Counted from the first letter of the stretch, positions 44,876 through 55,492 are shown. The stretch: 64,000 nt of DNA from Streptomyces sp. Edi2 (GCF_040253635.1 NZ_JBEJGX010000003.1:682001-746000), one strand, 5' to 3'. Notes: generated by a model from the sequence alone, not told the origin. Made by a program: numbers and translations.

Positions 44876-47056
44876 ATGTCCCTACAGCCGGATCGCCTCG
44901 GCGCGGTCACCACTCCTCCCCGGTTCCCGTCCTGGCGGACCGAGGAGTACGAGGACCTGTTCGATCAGGCTCCGGTGATCTTCGTTGCGCTGGGCGGCGC
45001 CTCTCACCTGCTGGAGGCGGCGAATCCGGCGTTCTTCGCGGCGTTCGGCGGCGACCGTACGCATGCCGGCCTGCCGATCGGCGACCTGATTCCGGAGCTG
45101 GCGCCGCAGGGCGTCCTCGACCGGCTCGATGCCGTGTACCGCACGGGCACCCCCCTCCGCGCCCGCGGCGCGCGGCTGCTGCTCGGCGTGCCGGGGAAGG
45201 AACGGGAGGGATTCTTCGACGTCACCTACGAGCCGCGCCGGGACGCGGTGGGCGCGGTCGACGGGGTGGTGGTGATCGCGGTGGAAACCACCGGGCACCA
45301 CCACGCCCAGCTCCTCGCGGCCGAACAGCGCATCCTGCTGGAGCAGATCGCGCGCGACGCCCCGCTGGGCGACATCCTGACCGGCATGGCCAAGGCGATC
45401 GAGGAGTTGTCGCCGGAGCTGATCGTCTCGGTGCTGCTGGCCGATTCCGACGGCCGGCATCTACGGCACGGCACGGGGCCGGGCCTGCCGGCCTTCTACA
45501 ACGAGGCGATCGACGGGATCGCCATCGGCGCGAACGTGGGCTCGTGCGGCACGGCCGCGCACCTGCGGGTGCCGGTGATCGTCACCGATATCGCCACCGA
45601 TCACCGGTGGGAGGGCTATCAGGAGCTGGCGGCCCGGGCCGGGCTCGCGGCGTGCTGGTCCACCCCGATCATCGGGACGGACGACCGGCTGCTGGGCACC
45701 TTCGCCATGTACCACCGGGCCCCCAAGGCCCCCGAGGAGAAGGACCTGGCCCTCAGCGCCGCGTTCGCCCGTATCGCCGCGCTGGCCATCGAACGCCACC
45801 AGGCCATGGAGGCGAGCCGCGCTGCCCAGGAACGGGAGCAGGAGGCCCGGGAGGACCTGGCCTTCGTCCTGGAGGCCAGCACGGCCATCACCCGCGAGCC
45901 GCACTTCTCCGACTGCCTGCAGTGCCTGGCCCGGCTGGTCGTGCCGACCTTGGCACTGCTGTGCAGCGTCCATGTGCGGGAGCACGGCCGGACCCGGCAG
46001 ATCGCCATGGCCGCCGCCACCCCTGCCGAGGAAGACCTCCTCGCCTCTCCCGTCCTGCGCGAGCAGGTCGAGCGGGCGGTGGCCCGGGTGCTGGCCTCGG
46101 GCACCACGGAGACGGACCACGCCGACGCCCTCGGCAGCCACACCGTCCTGCCCGGCGTCACCGGTTACCTCTGCGTCCCACTGAGCGTCCGCGGCCGCAC
46201 CTTCGGCGTACTGACCCTGCTGGCCACCGACGGGCCCCTGGACGGCCATGTCATCTCCCTTGCCAAAGAGCTGGCGCGCCGGGCCGCTTCCAGTGCCGAC
46301 AACGCCCACCAGTTCAGCGACCGCGTCCAGCTGGCCCGCGACCTGCAGGCCGGGCTGCTGCCTCCGGAGCTGCCCAGCGTTCCGGGCGCCGATCTGGCGG
46401 CGTCCTACTCCCCCGCCGGGGAGGGGATCGAGGTCGGCGGCGACTTCTACGACGTCTTCCCGCTGCCCGACGACCACTGGGCGTTCATGATCGGCGATGT
46501 CTGCGGGCGCGGCGCACTGGCCGCCACCATCACCGGCATGGTCCGCCACACCGCCCGCGCCGCCGCGCGTCTGCTGCACGATCCGGCGGACGTGGTTTCC
46601 GCCATCAACGACGCGCTGACCGGGAGCCCGCTCGACGAGGACCACTTCGTCTCCCTCGTCTACGGCGAACTGCGGCACACCGGATCGCACCTCGCACTGG
46701 AGCTGATCCGGGCCGGTCATGTGCCGCCGCTCGTGCGCCGCACCGACGGCACGGTCGAACAACTCGTCCAGCCGGGCCTGCTCCTGGGGATCAGCCCGGA
46801 ATTCCATGGCGCCACCTGCCGGCTCGACCTCGCGCCGGGCGACAGCCTGGTGCTGGTCACCGACGGCATCACCGAGGCACGCTCCGCCACCGGCGAGTTC
46901 TTCGACGAACACCGTCTGGCCGATGCCCTTCTCACCCTCACCGGCACCACGTCCGGCGCCGCCGGTCTCATCGAGGCCGTCCATGCCGCGGTGACCGCCT
47001 TCGCGGGCCGGTCCACCCCCGATGACCAGGCCGCTCTGGTGCTCACCGCCACCTGA
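44876..47056 (+). CDS. SpoIIE/PP2C phosphatase with PAS and GAF sensors (1)
   Basis: 726 residues from ATG at 44876. Domain order: PAS (~residues 20-135, [28 protein letters not shown]), GAF 1 (~155-300, [44 protein letters not shown]), GAF 2 (~330-475), and a C-terminal PP2C/SpoIIE domain (~500-726) with [44 protein letters not shown] and the metal Asp at DDQAALVL. Such enzymes dephosphorylate anti-anti-sigma factors in partner-switching stress control. No anti-sigma gene is next to it. It lacks the HATPase domain found in the third copy of this window. Confidence 0.88.
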   Translation: MSLQPDRLGAVTTPPRFPSWRTEEYEDLFDQAPVIFVALGGASHLLEAANPAFFAAFGGDRTHAGLPIGDLIPELAPQGVLDRLDAVYRTGTPLRARGARLLLGVPGKEREGFFDVTYEPRRDAVGAVDGVVVIAVETTGHHHAQLLAAEQRILLEQIARDAPLGDILTGMAKAIEELSPELIVSVLLADSDGRHLRHGTGPGLPAFYNEAIDGIAIGANVGSCGTAAHLRVPVIVTDIATDHRWEGYQELAARAGLAACWSTPIIGTDDRLLGTFAMYHRAPKAPEEKDLALSAAFARIAALAIERHQAMEASRAAQEREQEAREDLAFVLEASTAITREPHFSDCLQCLARLVVPTLALLCSVHVREHGRTRQIAMAAATPAEEDLLASPVLREQVERAVARVLASGTTETDHADALGSHTVLPGVTGYLCVPLSVRGRTFGVLTLLATDGPLDGHVISLAKELARRAASSADNAHQFSDRVQLARDLQAGLLPPELPSVPGADLAASYSPAGEGIEVGGDFYDVFPLPDDHWAFMIGDVCGRGALAATITGMVRHTARAAARLLHDPADVVSAINDALTGSPLDEDHFVSLVYGELRHTGSHLALELIRAGHVPPLVRRTDGTVEQLVQPGLLLGISPEFHGATCRLDLAPGDSLVLVTDGITEARSATGEFFDEHRLADALLTLTGTTSGAAGLIEAVHAAVTAFAGRSTPDDQAALVLTAT

Positions 47057-47177
47057 CGCCGGGCCTGTACGCCGGCCGGCCGGTGCGGGTCCGGGCTCGG
47101 TGTGCCAGGGCCCCGGTCGAGAGCGAGGACCGCTCGCCCTCTGCCTTTTCGCCGGGCAACGTGCCTATTTTGGCTCC

Positions 47178-48356
47178 ATGAATCCCGTGCCGCATGCCAC
47201 CCCCGACGACCCCAACCCGCTGCGCCGGCTCTCCCTCGACGCCCTGCGACGGCGTACCAGCATGAAGTGGCGTACCTATCCGGACGATGTGCTGCCGCTG
47301 TGGGTGGCGGAGATGGATGTGCCGCTGGCGGAACCGGTCGCCGCGGCGATCACGGAGGCGGTCGCGCTCGGCGACACCGGCTACCCGGCGGGCACGGCGT
47401 ACGCCCGGGCGCTGGCAGACTTCGCGCGGACGCGATGGGGCTGGGACGGGCTCGAGGTGGAACGTACGGCGATCGTGCCCGATGTGATGCTGGGCATCGT
47501 CGAAGTGCTGAAGCTGCTCACCGGGCCGGGAGACCCGGTGGTCGTCAACTGCCCCGTCTATCCGCCGTTCTACCAGTTCGTGACGCATATGGACCGGCGC
47601 GTGGTGGAAGCGCCGCTGGGTGCGGACCTGCGGATCGATTTCGCCGCGCTGGAGGGGGCGTTCCGGCACGCCGTCGCGGACGGGGGCCGCGCCGCCTACC
47701 TGTTGTGCAGCCCGCACAATCCCACCGGCACCGTGCACGCCGCCGAGGAACTGTCCGCCGTCGCCGCGCTCGCCGACAGGTACGGCGTAAGGGTCGTCGC
47801 CGACGAGATCCACGCCCCGGTGGTGGCCCCGGACGCCGGGTTCGTGCCCTACCTGAGCGTGCCAGGGGCGGAGAGCGGTCTGTCGCTGATGTCGGCGTCC
47901 AAGGCCTGGAACCTGGCCGGCCTCAAGGCCGCGCTCGCCCTCGCCGGGCCCGCCGCTGCCGACGATCTGGCCCGTATGCCGGAAGAGGTCAGTCACGGTC
48001 CCAGCCACCTCGGCATCATCGCCCACACGGCCGCCCTGCGGGACGGCGGCGACTGGCTCGACGCGGTGCTCCGCGGCCTCGACGACAACCGCCGGCTGCT
48101 CGACGGCCTGCTGACCGAACAGCTCCCCGCGGTCCGCTACCGCCCCGCCGCCGGGACCTACCTCGCCTGGCTCGACTGCCGCCCGCTCGGTCTCGGTGAC
48201 GATCCCGCCGCGGTCTTCCTCGCCCGCGGCAGGGTCGCGCTCAGCCCCGGTGCCGGCTTCGGCACCGGCGGCGCCGGTCACGTCCGGCTCAACCTGGCGA
48301 CCTCGCCGGAGCTGCTGACGGAGGCCGTACGGCGGATGGCGGCCGCGCTGGCCTGA
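47178..48356 (+). CDS. PatB/MalY-type PLP aminotransferase or C-S lyase
   Basis: 392 residues from ATG at 47178, 121 bp after the phosphatase. Fold-type I PLP enzyme: [22 protein letters not shown] (the MalY/PatB opening), [38 protein letters not shown], and the PLP lysine in [13 protein letters not shown]. The PatB/MalY group cleaves cystathionine and related C-S bonds; assignment to C-S lyase rather than aminotransferase is from the family pattern. It may be cotranscribed with the phosphatase. Confidence 0.9.
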   Translation: MNPVPHATPDDPNPLRRLSLDALRRRTSMKWRTYPDDVLPLWVAEMDVPLAEPVAAAITEAVALGDTGYPAGTAYARALADFARTRWGWDGLEVERTAIVPDVMLGIVEVLKLLTGPGDPVVVNCPVYPPFYQFVTHMDRRVVEAPLGADLRIDFAALEGAFRHAVADGGRAAYLLCSPHNPTGTVHAAEELSAVAALADRYGVRVVADEIHAPVVAPDAGFVPYLSVPGAESGLSLMSASKAWNLAGLKAALALAGPAAADDLARMPEEVSHGPSHLGIIAHTAALRDGGDWLDAVLRGLDDNRRLLDGLLTEQLPAVRYRPAAGTYLAWLDCRPLGLGDDPAAVFLARGRVALSPGAGFGTGGAGHVRLNLATSPELLTEAVRRMAAALA

Positions 48357-48513
48357 GCACGGCAGCGGGCGGCGCTCCGTACCCCCCCTCGCCGCCGCCG
48401 TACGGGGAACGGACGCCGGTCCGCGCGGCGGCCACCGCGCCACCACCCCTTCTGCGCACCGCATTTGAGGGGTCGTTTTTGGAATGCGGAGACTTTCTCC
48501 ATACGATCCGGCG

Positions 48514-49782
48514 ATGATCACAAGAAAACGGCTGGCGGCCGGGGTGTGCGGCCTGCTGGCCGCGATGACCCTCGCGCTCGCCCCCACACCTGCCGGCGCC
48601 GATGAACCGGACGCCAAGCCTTCCCCCAAAGTCGAGTTGACGCTCGATGTCAGCGGCTCGATGCGGGCACGTGACATCGACGGCCAGAGCCGGATGGCCG
48701 CGGCGAAGCAGGCGTTCAACGAGGTGCTGGACGCCGTGCCGGACGAGGTCCAGCTCGGCATACGCACCCTCGGCGCCAACTACCACGGCGAGGACCGGAA
48801 AGTCGGCTGCAAGGACACCCGGCAGCTCTACCCGGTCGGACCGCTGAACCGGACCGAGGCGAAGACCGCGGTGGCCACGCTCAGCCCCACCGGCTGGACA
48901 CCCATCGGGCCGGCTCTGCTGGGCGCGGCCGACGACCTCAAGGGCGGCGACGGCTCCCGCCGGATCGTCCTGATCACCGACGGCGAGGACACCTGCGCCC
49001 CGCTCGACCCCTGCCAGGTGGCGCGGGACATCGCCGCCAAGGGCATCCATCTCACCGTCGACACCCTCGGTCTGCTGCCGGACGCCAAGACGCGCAACCA
49101 GCTGAGCTGTATCGCCGAGGCGACCGGCGGCACCTACACCTCGGTACAGCACACCAAGGAACTCCGGGACCGGGTGCACCAGTTGGTGGACCGTGCCGCC
49201 CGTCCGGTGGTCACTCCGGTGGCGACCGAGGGGGGCCGGCAGTGCACCGGCGCCCCGCAGCTCAAGCCCGGTCTCTACACCGACCGCGAGAAGTTCGCCG
49301 AGCACCGCTGGTACCGGGTGGACGTGCGGCCCGGCCAGGAGCTGCGGGCCTCGGTGAGCCTCGCCGCCGACCGTGCGGTCAACAACGATTACGGGGTCCT
49401 GCTGCGGGCCTCGACCGTGCACGGCAGGGAGATCGTCCGCGGCGCGGAGGCCGGCGACGGCCGTACCGATGTGATCTCCTCCGGGCTGCGCTACCCGAAG
49501 GCACCCGCCTCCTCGGATGACGACGCATCCGCGACGGAGACCGTCTGTCTGCAGGTCAGCAACTCCTTCTCGGCGCCCGCCTCGGTCAAGACCGACCCGG
49601 GCCTGCCCGTCGAGCTGACCGTGGACCTGGTGGACGGGCCCGATGGCGCCTCCGACGCGGCCTTCTTCGGCCTCGGACACGGCTGGTGGCTGCTGATCTC
49701 GCTGGCTCTCACCGGGCTGATCGCCGGCCTGGTGTGGGGCTGGATCTCCCGTTGGCGCGTGACCGTCTGGAGGACCAACTGA
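48514..49782 (+). CDS. Secreted membrane-anchored von Willebrand A protein
   Basis: 422 residues from ATG at 48514. Signal peptide MITRKRLAAGVCGLLAAMTL with cleavage near GAD. VWA domain ~40-235, with the metal site DVSGSM (D45, S47, S49), TPIG at the Thr position and ITDGEDTCAPLDPCQVA. Cys pairs suggest disulfides outside the cell. A second domain (~245-375) and a C-terminal membrane helix (WWLLISLALTGLIAGLVWGW) followed by RWRVTVWRTN place the C-terminus inside. The stop overlaps the next start (TGATG), so the two should act together. Confidence 0.87.
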   Translation: MITRKRLAAGVCGLLAAMTLALAPTPAGADEPDAKPSPKVELTLDVSGSMRARDIDGQSRMAAAKQAFNEVLDAVPDEVQLGIRTLGANYHGEDRKVGCKDTRQLYPVGPLNRTEAKTAVATLSPTGWTPIGPALLGAADDLKGGDGSRRIVLITDGEDTCAPLDPCQVARDIAAKGIHLTVDTLGLLPDAKTRNQLSCIAEATGGTYTSVQHTKELRDRVHQLVDRAARPVVTPVATEGGRQCTGAPQLKPGLYTDREKFAEHRWYRVDVRPGQELRASVSLAADRAVNNDYGVLLRASTVHGREIVRGAEAGDGRTDVISSGLRYPKAPASSDDDASATETVCLQVSNSFSAPASVKTDPGLPVELTVDLVDGPDGASDAAFFGLGHGWWLLISLALTGLIAGLVWGWISRWRVTVWRTN

Positions 49783-50624
49783 TGCGCACCCTACGCACCC
49801 TGACGGCCGCTGTGCTGACGACCGCTGCGCTGGCGGGCGCCGCCCTCTTCGGCACGGCGGGAACGGCCTTCGCCGACAGCCCCTCCCCCAGCACGAGCGC
49901 CGGCACGGACGGGGAGGCGCCGGCCCCGACCGAGGCCGGTACCTCGTTCCGTACGGCGACGGCCATCACACCGGACCAGCGGGCCACGGCCGATGCCTCC
50001 ACGGGTGACTACCTCTACTGGGTGCTGCCCGTGGACGCGGGGCAGCGCGCCACCGTCAAGGCCAAGGTGACCCTCCCGCAGAGCGCCCGGCACGGCTCGG
50101 CCACCTGGCAGCTCGATGTCTATGACGGGCTGCGCCGCCGCCAGGCGTGCCAGTACGGCGCCCAGACCAGGGCGGTGGCCCGGGATGCGGGTTCCGTCGA
50201 GCTGTCCTGCACGCTGCGCACGGTCCGCGCCTGGGCCGAACCGTGGGCGAACGATCCGCTGCCGGGCAGCTATTACCTTCGCCTGACTGTGGTCGACCTG
50301 CCCAAGGACGACCTCGGTCTGCCGGTGCACGCGGAGGTCGACGCCGCCCTCGCCGACCAGGGCGGCGCCCACGACGTGGACGGCGCACTCGCCGCTCCCC
50401 TGGTGCCCGGCGCCTCCACCGCCTCCCCCGAGGCCCAGGAGAGCACCGCGCCGGGGAAGCCCGCCGCCCTGGGCGAGCCGGACGGCGGCTGGTCGTCCGG
50501 CGGGTGGTCCGACCGCTGGATCTGGACCGCGGCGGGCGGACTGCTCGCCGCCCTGGGTGGTATCGCCGGCTACCGCTTCACCGGGGGCTCAGGACGCCCG
50601 TCGCGGATGCCACCGGGCGCCTGA
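49782..50624 (+). CDS. Secreted membrane-anchored partner of the VWA protein
   Basis: 280 residues. ATG overlaps the stop of the VWA gene by one base; AGGACC precedes. Signal peptide MRTLRTLTAAVLTTAALAGA with cleavage near AFA-DS; then a beta-rich domain (~45-200, YLYWVLPVDAGQRATVKAKV, SATWQLDVYDGLRRRQACQYG, GSYYLRLTVVDLP), Pro/Ala linker, and a C-terminal helix (WIWTAAGGLLAALGGIAGYRF). The domain resembles the second half of the preceding protein. One Cys pair is likely. I do not know the function; an extracellular sensing or adhesion complex with the VWA protein is a reasonable inference. Confidence 0.75.
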   Translation: MRTLRTLTAAVLTTAALAGAALFGTAGTAFADSPSPSTSAGTDGEAPAPTEAGTSFRTATAITPDQRATADASTGDYLYWVLPVDAGQRATVKAKVTLPQSARHGSATWQLDVYDGLRRRQACQYGAQTRAVARDAGSVELSCTLRTVRAWAEPWANDPLPGSYYLRLTVVDLPKDDLGLPVHAEVDAALADQGGAHDVDGALAAPLVPGASTASPEAQESTAPGKPAALGEPDGGWSSGGWSDRWIWTAAGGLLAALGGIAGYRFTGGSGRPSRMPPGA

Positions 50625-50690
50625 CCGGCCCGGGGGCGGTCATGGCACGGGCCGTGGCCGCCCCCGGCGGGTGTCCGGAACCGTCAGGTT

Positions 50691-52043
50691 TCAGCAGCTG
50701 CCGCAGCTGAGACATTCACAGCATTCGCAGCACTCAAAGCACTCACAGCAGCTGCAGCCGTCACAGCAATCGCAGTTCTGGCAGCACCCCTCGCGCTTCT
50801 TGCGCGACCACGGTCCCTCGTACTCCTCCGCGCAGCAGAGCTTGCAGGTGCAGCACAGTCCGATGGCGACCGCACAGCCGGCGAAGAAACCGCGGGGCTT
50901 CTTCGGCTGCTGCGGGACGTGCGGCATCCCGCCGCCCTCGCCCCCGCCGGAGCCCCCGCCGTAGCCGCCGTGGCCGCCGCCCGGACCGCCGGGGCCCACC
51001 GGGCCGCCGCCGTAGGGGTTCTGAGGTCCGTTCAGCGGCTGCTGCCCGTGGGCGTACGGGCCGCCTACGGCCGGTGCCTGGCCGTACTGGGGAGGCTGTC
51101 CGTACGGGGAGGGTCCGCCGTTTCGGTACGGGTTCCCGCCCTGGCCGTCGTACGGCCCCGGCGCTCCGTGCCCCTGGTGGGAGCAGGTGGACGTGCCGAA
51201 GGCCCGGTCCACCGAGCGGCGCAGTTCGTGGACCAGCAGCACATGCACCAGGGCGGAGTCGGCGAACTCGACGTCGCGCAGTGCGAGACGGATGCCGTGC
51301 AGCGCGTCGTCACACAGCCGGCGGGCCTGGGCGAGGGTGGCGCCCGTGGCGGCGAGCGGGTTCCAGGCGCCCTCGGCGGCGTCCGCCGCACGGTCCTCCA
51401 CGGCATCGAGGAGGTGGGCCAGCCGCCCGAAGAACCGGCCGGCCTCGGCCAGCGGCGCGGCGTTGCCCGGCCGGCCCGCGAGCACCGCGGTGTGGGCGAA
51501 GGCCGCGGCGGTCGCCGTCTCGGTCGGTTCGGTGATGAACGTCAGCGGAGTGCCGGGCCCTGCCAGCTCCTCGATGCCCAGCTGCCGGTCGACGGCGTCG
51601 ACGAGTACGGCGGTGTCAAAGCCGAGGGTGGCGCCGGTGCGCGCCCCGGCCCGGTCCCATCCCGCGGCGACCTTGCGCGCGGCGGCGGCCACCGGCCGGC
51701 GGCGCAACGCGCCGTTCCCGTCGGCGACATGGTCGCGTATCTTCGCCGAGGCGAGCACGAGGGACACCGACGCCGCGAGGCGCGCGCCCTCCCCCTGCGC
51801 CACCGATGCGGTACGCATACCCCGCAGCGGGCAGGGTCCCGCCGTGCGGCGGCGGGTCTGCGCAGGGCCGGACTGAGCGTCCGTCAGCACGGAGATGATC
51901 AGTCCGTCGTAGTTCGTGACGACCCGGGCGAACTGCCCGTGGTCGCCGCGCAGCGCGAGACAGAGGCCGCACAGATGGGCCATCCACTCCGCCTTGAGTC
52001 CTTGTGACAGGCGATGGGTGCAGGGCCTGACGATTCCGAACAT
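50691..52043 (-). CDS. DUF5685-family protein with cysteine-rich tail
   Basis: 450 residues from ATG at 52043 (MFGIVRPCTHRLSQGL), the usual start of DUF5685; the longer upstream frame is not coding. The conserved N-terminal region has cysteines in PCTHRL, HLCGLCLALRGDHG and GPCPLRGM. Residues ~60-300 are helical. Then a Gly/Pro/Tyr/Gln-rich linker of about 100 residues with many PYG/GQ units, and a final segment of ~60 residues with about 21 cysteines in CC and CxxC patterns (CCDGCSCCECFECCECCEC). The tail could bind metal such as zinc or copper. Function of DUF5685 is unknown. Convergent with the secreted-protein pair. Confidence 0.78.
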   Translation of the reverse strand: MFGIVRPCTHRLSQGLKAEWMAHLCGLCLALRGDHGQFARVVTNYDGLIISVLTDAQSGPAQTRRRTAGPCPLRGMRTASVAQGEGARLAASVSLVLASAKIRDHVADGNGALRRRPVAAAARKVAAGWDRAGARTGATLGFDTAVLVDAVDRQLGIEELAGPGTPLTFITEPTETATAAAFAHTAVLAGRPGNAAPLAEAGRFFGRLAHLLDAVEDRAADAAEGAWNPLAATGATLAQARRLCDDALHGIRLALRDVEFADSALVHVLLVHELRRSVDRAFGTSTCSHQGHGAPGPYDGQGGNPYRNGGPSPYGQPPQYGQAPAVGGPYAHGQQPLNGPQNPYGGGPVGPGGPGGGHGGYGGGSGGGEGGGMPHVPQQPKKPRGFFAGCAVAIGLCCTCKLCCAEEYEGPWSRKKREGCCQNCDCCDGCSCCECFECCECCECLSCGSC

Positions 52044-52521
52044 GTGGAAGAAACCCCCGTAAGACGTCGGCATGGACCGGCCTCGGTCGACGCGGGCCGG
52101 CAGCGGCAGGAATCGTACCGAGTGTGCCGTTGACCTGGACACACACCCCATGGGGAGGCCGTGGAGTCCGGATGAAATCTGATGGTTCGTCATGTCGGTG
52201 CTGGGGCGGCACGGACGTCGAACCGGCCCGCCGCCGCCCGCGCGGCGGTGAAAGGCGGCCGCTCCGCGGTGCCAGGGGAAACACCGGCGGAGCGGCCGCG
52301 GGGCCCGGGTCCACAGGAAGGCCGGGCCGGGCCGGGAATCGGGGAAAATCCCGCGGCACACCCCTATGTACGGACTGCGTCCCGGGAGCGTTCAACCGGT
52401 TTGGGGATGCGTCGGGACGGACCGGGGTGCCGGTGTCAGGGAGCCGGCGCGAGGTGTGGTGGTGGCAGGTGTGGTGGCGCCGGATGTGCGGCTTCGGGTG
52501 TGCGGCTTCGGGTGTGCGGCG
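52044..52521. other. Intergenic region between two leftward genes
   Basis: 478 bp. No supported gene. It carries GTGCGGCTTCGGGT in tandem (52493-52520, three copies, the last incomplete), and should hold the promoter of the DUF5685 gene near 52060-52180. Confidence 0.5.
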
Positions 52522-53808
52522 TCAGAGCGCCGGCGGCGCGGCGGCCCCCGCCCCGGGGTGGTGGCGCAGCCGGGCGGCGAGGACGGCGACATCGTCCTCG
52601 GCATGCAGGCCGTCGAGGTGGAGCAGCACCTCGTCGAGCACCTGCGTCACCCCCGCTCCGGCGGGCAGCCGTATCCGGGCCAGCCGGGACAGCGAGACGT
52701 CGATGTCCTCCCCGCGCCGCTCGACGAGACCGTCGGTGAACATCAGCAGCGTCTCCTCGGACGTAAGGGTGCGGGTGACGAGTTCGTAGCCCCCGGCACC
52801 GGTGCCCAGGGGCGGGCCGACGGGCACCTCGACGAGGCAGGCCACGCCCTCGCGGCTGAACACCACCGGAGGCAGATGGCCCGCGCTGGCGAACGCGGCG
52901 ATACCGCGCGCCGGATCGACCCGGGCCAGCAGACAGGTCGCCGGACGGCGCGCCTCGTCCCCGGCCACGGCGGTGTCGAGCTGACGCAGGACGCGATGGG
53001 GCGGCAGATCGGTCGAGGCGACGTAGCGCAGGTGGGAGCGGTAGGCGTTCATGTCGACCGCCGCATCGAGTCCGTGTCCCATGACGTCGCCCATGACGAG
53101 CAGGGTGCGTCCGTAGTGGAGCCGTACCGTCTCGAACCAGTCGCCGCCGACCAGGGCGCTGCTGCCGGAGGGCAGATAGCGGGTGGCGAGTTCGAGGTTG
53201 GGGTGCGGCCTGCCGGGCTCCGCGAGGAGCGCCCGCTGCAGGTCCATCGCCGTGCGCTGCACCGCGGCATACCGGCGGGCGTGCGCGAGCCGGCCGGCCG
53301 TGAGACGTGCCAGGAAGTGCACCGTGTCGGTCTCGTCCGCGGTGAAACTGCCGCCTGCGCGCAGGGCCAGCAGTGCGCCGTAGCGGCGGCCGTCCGCGCG
53401 GAGCGGCACCGACAGCGCCCCGGCCGAGCGGCCGCCGGGCAGGGTGGCCGTCGCGGTGACGGGATGTCCCTCGGTCAGCGCCCGGACCGGGAGTGACCCA
53501 CTGTCAGGCCGCTCCGGGTCCTCGTCGGGGAACCGTGCTTCCAGCACCTTGACCAGGCCTGCCGTCGCCACGCGGCGCAGCGCTGCCGGGGAGCGGGAGC
53601 GCGCCCCGGTGCCCTCCTCGTCGAGCAGGTCCACCGCGGCGGCGTCGCACAGGTGCCGGCACAGGATCCGGGACAGCTCGGCGCAGGTGGTCTGCTCGTC
53701 CAGGGTGGTGCCGATGCGTTCGGCGGCTTCTTCCACCGTGCGCAGACGGGCGGTCAGGTGCGCGGGGCCGGCGTCCCGGTTCCGGTCCGGGCCATCCTCG
53801 TTCGACAA
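52522..53808 (-). CDS. GAF-SpoIIE/PP2C phosphatase (2)
   Basis: 428 residues from TTG at 53808, chosen since GGAGG stands directly upstream and the more upstream codons run into tandem repeats. Short N-terminal helix, GAF domain (~25-190, AERIGTTLDEQTTCAELSRIL, GALSVPLRADGRRYGALLAL), and PP2C domain (~200-428) with DLQRALLAEPGRPHPNLEL, LVGGDWFETVRL, VMGDVMGHGLDAA, MFTDGLVERRGEDID and DDVAVLAARL. Metal aspartates are present. It is the smallest of the three phosphatases in the window, without PAS or HATPase. Confidence 0.87.
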   Translation of the reverse strand: MSNEDGPDRNRDAGPAHLTARLRTVEEAAERIGTTLDEQTTCAELSRILCRHLCDAAAVDLLDEEGTGARSRSPAALRRVATAGLVKVLEARFPDEDPERPDSGSLPVRALTEGHPVTATATLPGGRSAGALSVPLRADGRRYGALLALRAGGSFTADETDTVHFLARLTAGRLAHARRYAAVQRTAMDLQRALLAEPGRPHPNLELATRYLPSGSSALVGGDWFETVRLHYGRTLLVMGDVMGHGLDAAVDMNAYRSHLRYVASTDLPPHRVLRQLDTAVAGDEARRPATCLLARVDPARGIAAFASAGHLPPVVFSREGVACLVEVPVGPPLGTGAGGYELVTRTLTSEETLLMFTDGLVERRGEDIDVSLSRLARIRLPAGAGVTQVLDEVLLHLDGLHAEDDVAVLAARLRHHPGAGAAAPPAL

Positions 53809-53970
53809 GGCACCTCCAGAGCGCCGCGGCCCGCCCGCTGCGCGCCCCGGCCATGATCTGCCGGGCCGGCCCGGGGCGGCCGCACGGCCCGCCGCGGCCA
53901 CGGTGCCGGTCCTCCGTGCGGCCGAGGCTCCCCGCGGCTCGCCGGGCACCGGGAGCCACGGCGGCACCGC

Positions 53971-54066
53971 GGCGGTCGTCGGACCACGGCGGTCGTCGGA
54001 CACGGCGGTCGTCGGACACGGCGGTCGTCGGACCACGCCAGTCGTCGGACCGCGCCAGTCGTCAGG
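53971..54066 (+). repeat. 16-17-bp tandem repeat, six copies
   Basis: Units of the type GGCGGTCGTCGGACCAC, with the last two changed to GCCAGTCGTC. They begin in non-coding DNA and run into the last codons of the uppP gene (stop at 54062). Length varies by one base, so not a CRISPR array. Confidence 0.8.
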
Positions 54067-54895
54067 AAAGGACGCCCATGCCCAGCAGGCCGAAGAGGAG
54101 CGCGCCGACGAGGATCCGGTAGATCACGAAGGAGTTGAAGGAGTGCTTGGCCACGAACTTCAGCAGCCAGGAGATGGAGGCATAGGCCACGGCGAAGGAG
54201 ACGACGGTGCCGATGGCCAGCGGCGCGACGGCGGCGCCGGTGCCGATGGCGTCCTTCAGCTCGTAGATGCCGGCTCCGGTGAGGGCCGGGATGCCGAGGA
54301 AGAAGGAGAGACGGGTGGCCGCCACCCGCTCCAGGTCGAGGATGAGGGCGGTGGACATCGTCGCGCCGGAGCGGGAGAAGCCCGGGAAGAGGAGGGCGAG
54401 GATCTGGGAGCAGCCGACCCACATGGCGTCCTTGAGCGAGGTGTCGTCCTCACCGCGCTTGTGGCGGCCCATCTGGTCCGCCGCCCACATCACCCCGCTG
54501 CCGAGGATCAGCGACCCGGCCACCACCCACAGGGAGGCGAGCGGGCCTTCGATCAGGGGCTTGGCGGCCAGGCCGACGACGACGATGGGGATGGTGGCGT
54601 AGATCACCCACCAGGCGAACTTGTAGTCGTGGTGGTAGCGCTCCTCCTTATTGCGCAGCCCGCGGAACCACGCACCCACGATACGCACGATGTCCTTGAA
54701 GAAGTAGACGAGCGCCGCGGCGATCGCGCCGACCTGGATGACCGCGGAGAAGGCGACGACGGCCTTGTCGTTGACGGGGATGCCCATCAGACCTTCGGTG
54801 ATCTTGAGGTGGCCGGTGGAGGAGACCGGAAGGAATTCCGTCACCCCCTCGACGGCTCCGAGGACGACGGCTTGGCCGATGCTGATCGCGCTCAT
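54062..54895 (-). CDS. uppP: Undecaprenyl-diphosphatase UppP (BacA)
   Basis: 277 residues from ATG at 54895. UppP removes a phosphate from undecaprenyl diphosphate to recycle the lipid carrier of cell-wall synthesis, and can give bacitracin resistance. Seen are QAVVLGAVEGVTEFLPVSSTGHL (first active-site region with E-x3-E and the PVSSTGH motif) and LFPGFSRSGATMSTAL (second). Eight membrane segments. No strong ribosome-binding site upstream. The gene stands alone; the tandem repeats run into its 3' end. Confidence 0.95.
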   Translation of the reverse strand: MSAISIGQAVVLGAVEGVTEFLPVSSTGHLKITEGLMGIPVNDKAVVAFSAVIQVGAIAAALVYFFKDIVRIVGAWFRGLRNKEERYHHDYKFAWWVIYATIPIVVVGLAAKPLIEGPLASLWVVAGSLILGSGVMWAADQMGRHKRGEDDTSLKDAMWVGCSQILALLFPGFSRSGATMSTALILDLERVAATRLSFFLGIPALTGAGIYELKDAIGTGAAVAPLAIGTVVSFAVAYASISWLLKFVAKHSFNSFVIYRILVGALLFGLLGMGVLS

Positions 54896-55492
54896 GGGAT
54901 CCAATTCTGGAGAGGGGGGACGGGGCGGGCATGCGGCGCGGGTGCGCCGTGGTGCGGTGGGCGTGGGGTCGTGCGGCCGGGCGCGCGGCGGGGACGAGGG
55001 GGCATCGGCACCCTCGCCGGTGCGCTCGGTTCGGCCCGGGCGGGTCCCGCGGATACCTCCGGTGTCACCGCGACACACGTATGCCGCGGCGCACCGGTCG
55101 GTGAGGCGACTGTACTGGGGGTCGTGCCCTCGGGCCGAAGCGAAGGGCGCGGCGGGCCGGCTCGGGAGCGGCCCGGCAGGCGGGCGGGGCGGTGCGGGCG
55201 GCCGGCGAACGGGGCCGGTGCGGGCCGGGCCGGCTCGAAGAGGGCCGGTGCGAACGGGACCGGCGCAGAGAAGGCTGGTGCGGGCGGGCCGGTGGGAACG
55301 GGAGCAGGAGAGCAACCGCCGTGGTGACGGGCCCGGGTGGCGGATGGCCGCCGGGATTCGGTACGGATGAACGGTGCCCCTGACCGGCGACGTACAGAAG
55401 GGCGGGCACCCGGACACCGTGCCATGTCGTCAGCCCCTCCCGTGATGGGTCGGGATGCGTCCCCCGCGCCCCGGTGTCTAGAGTGCCAGATG
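54896..55492. other. Low-complexity intergenic region
   Basis: About 600 bp between divergent genes. It is rich in imperfect GGCCGGTGCG(A/G) repeats (~55190-55300) on the rightward strand. Long open frames occur in both directions, but have no ribosome-binding site or known domain. It should include the uppP promoter. Confidence 0.5.

Noticed and set aside
53971..54066. CRISPR array
   Set aside because: Units are contiguous with no unique spacers of constant length; simple tandem repeat.
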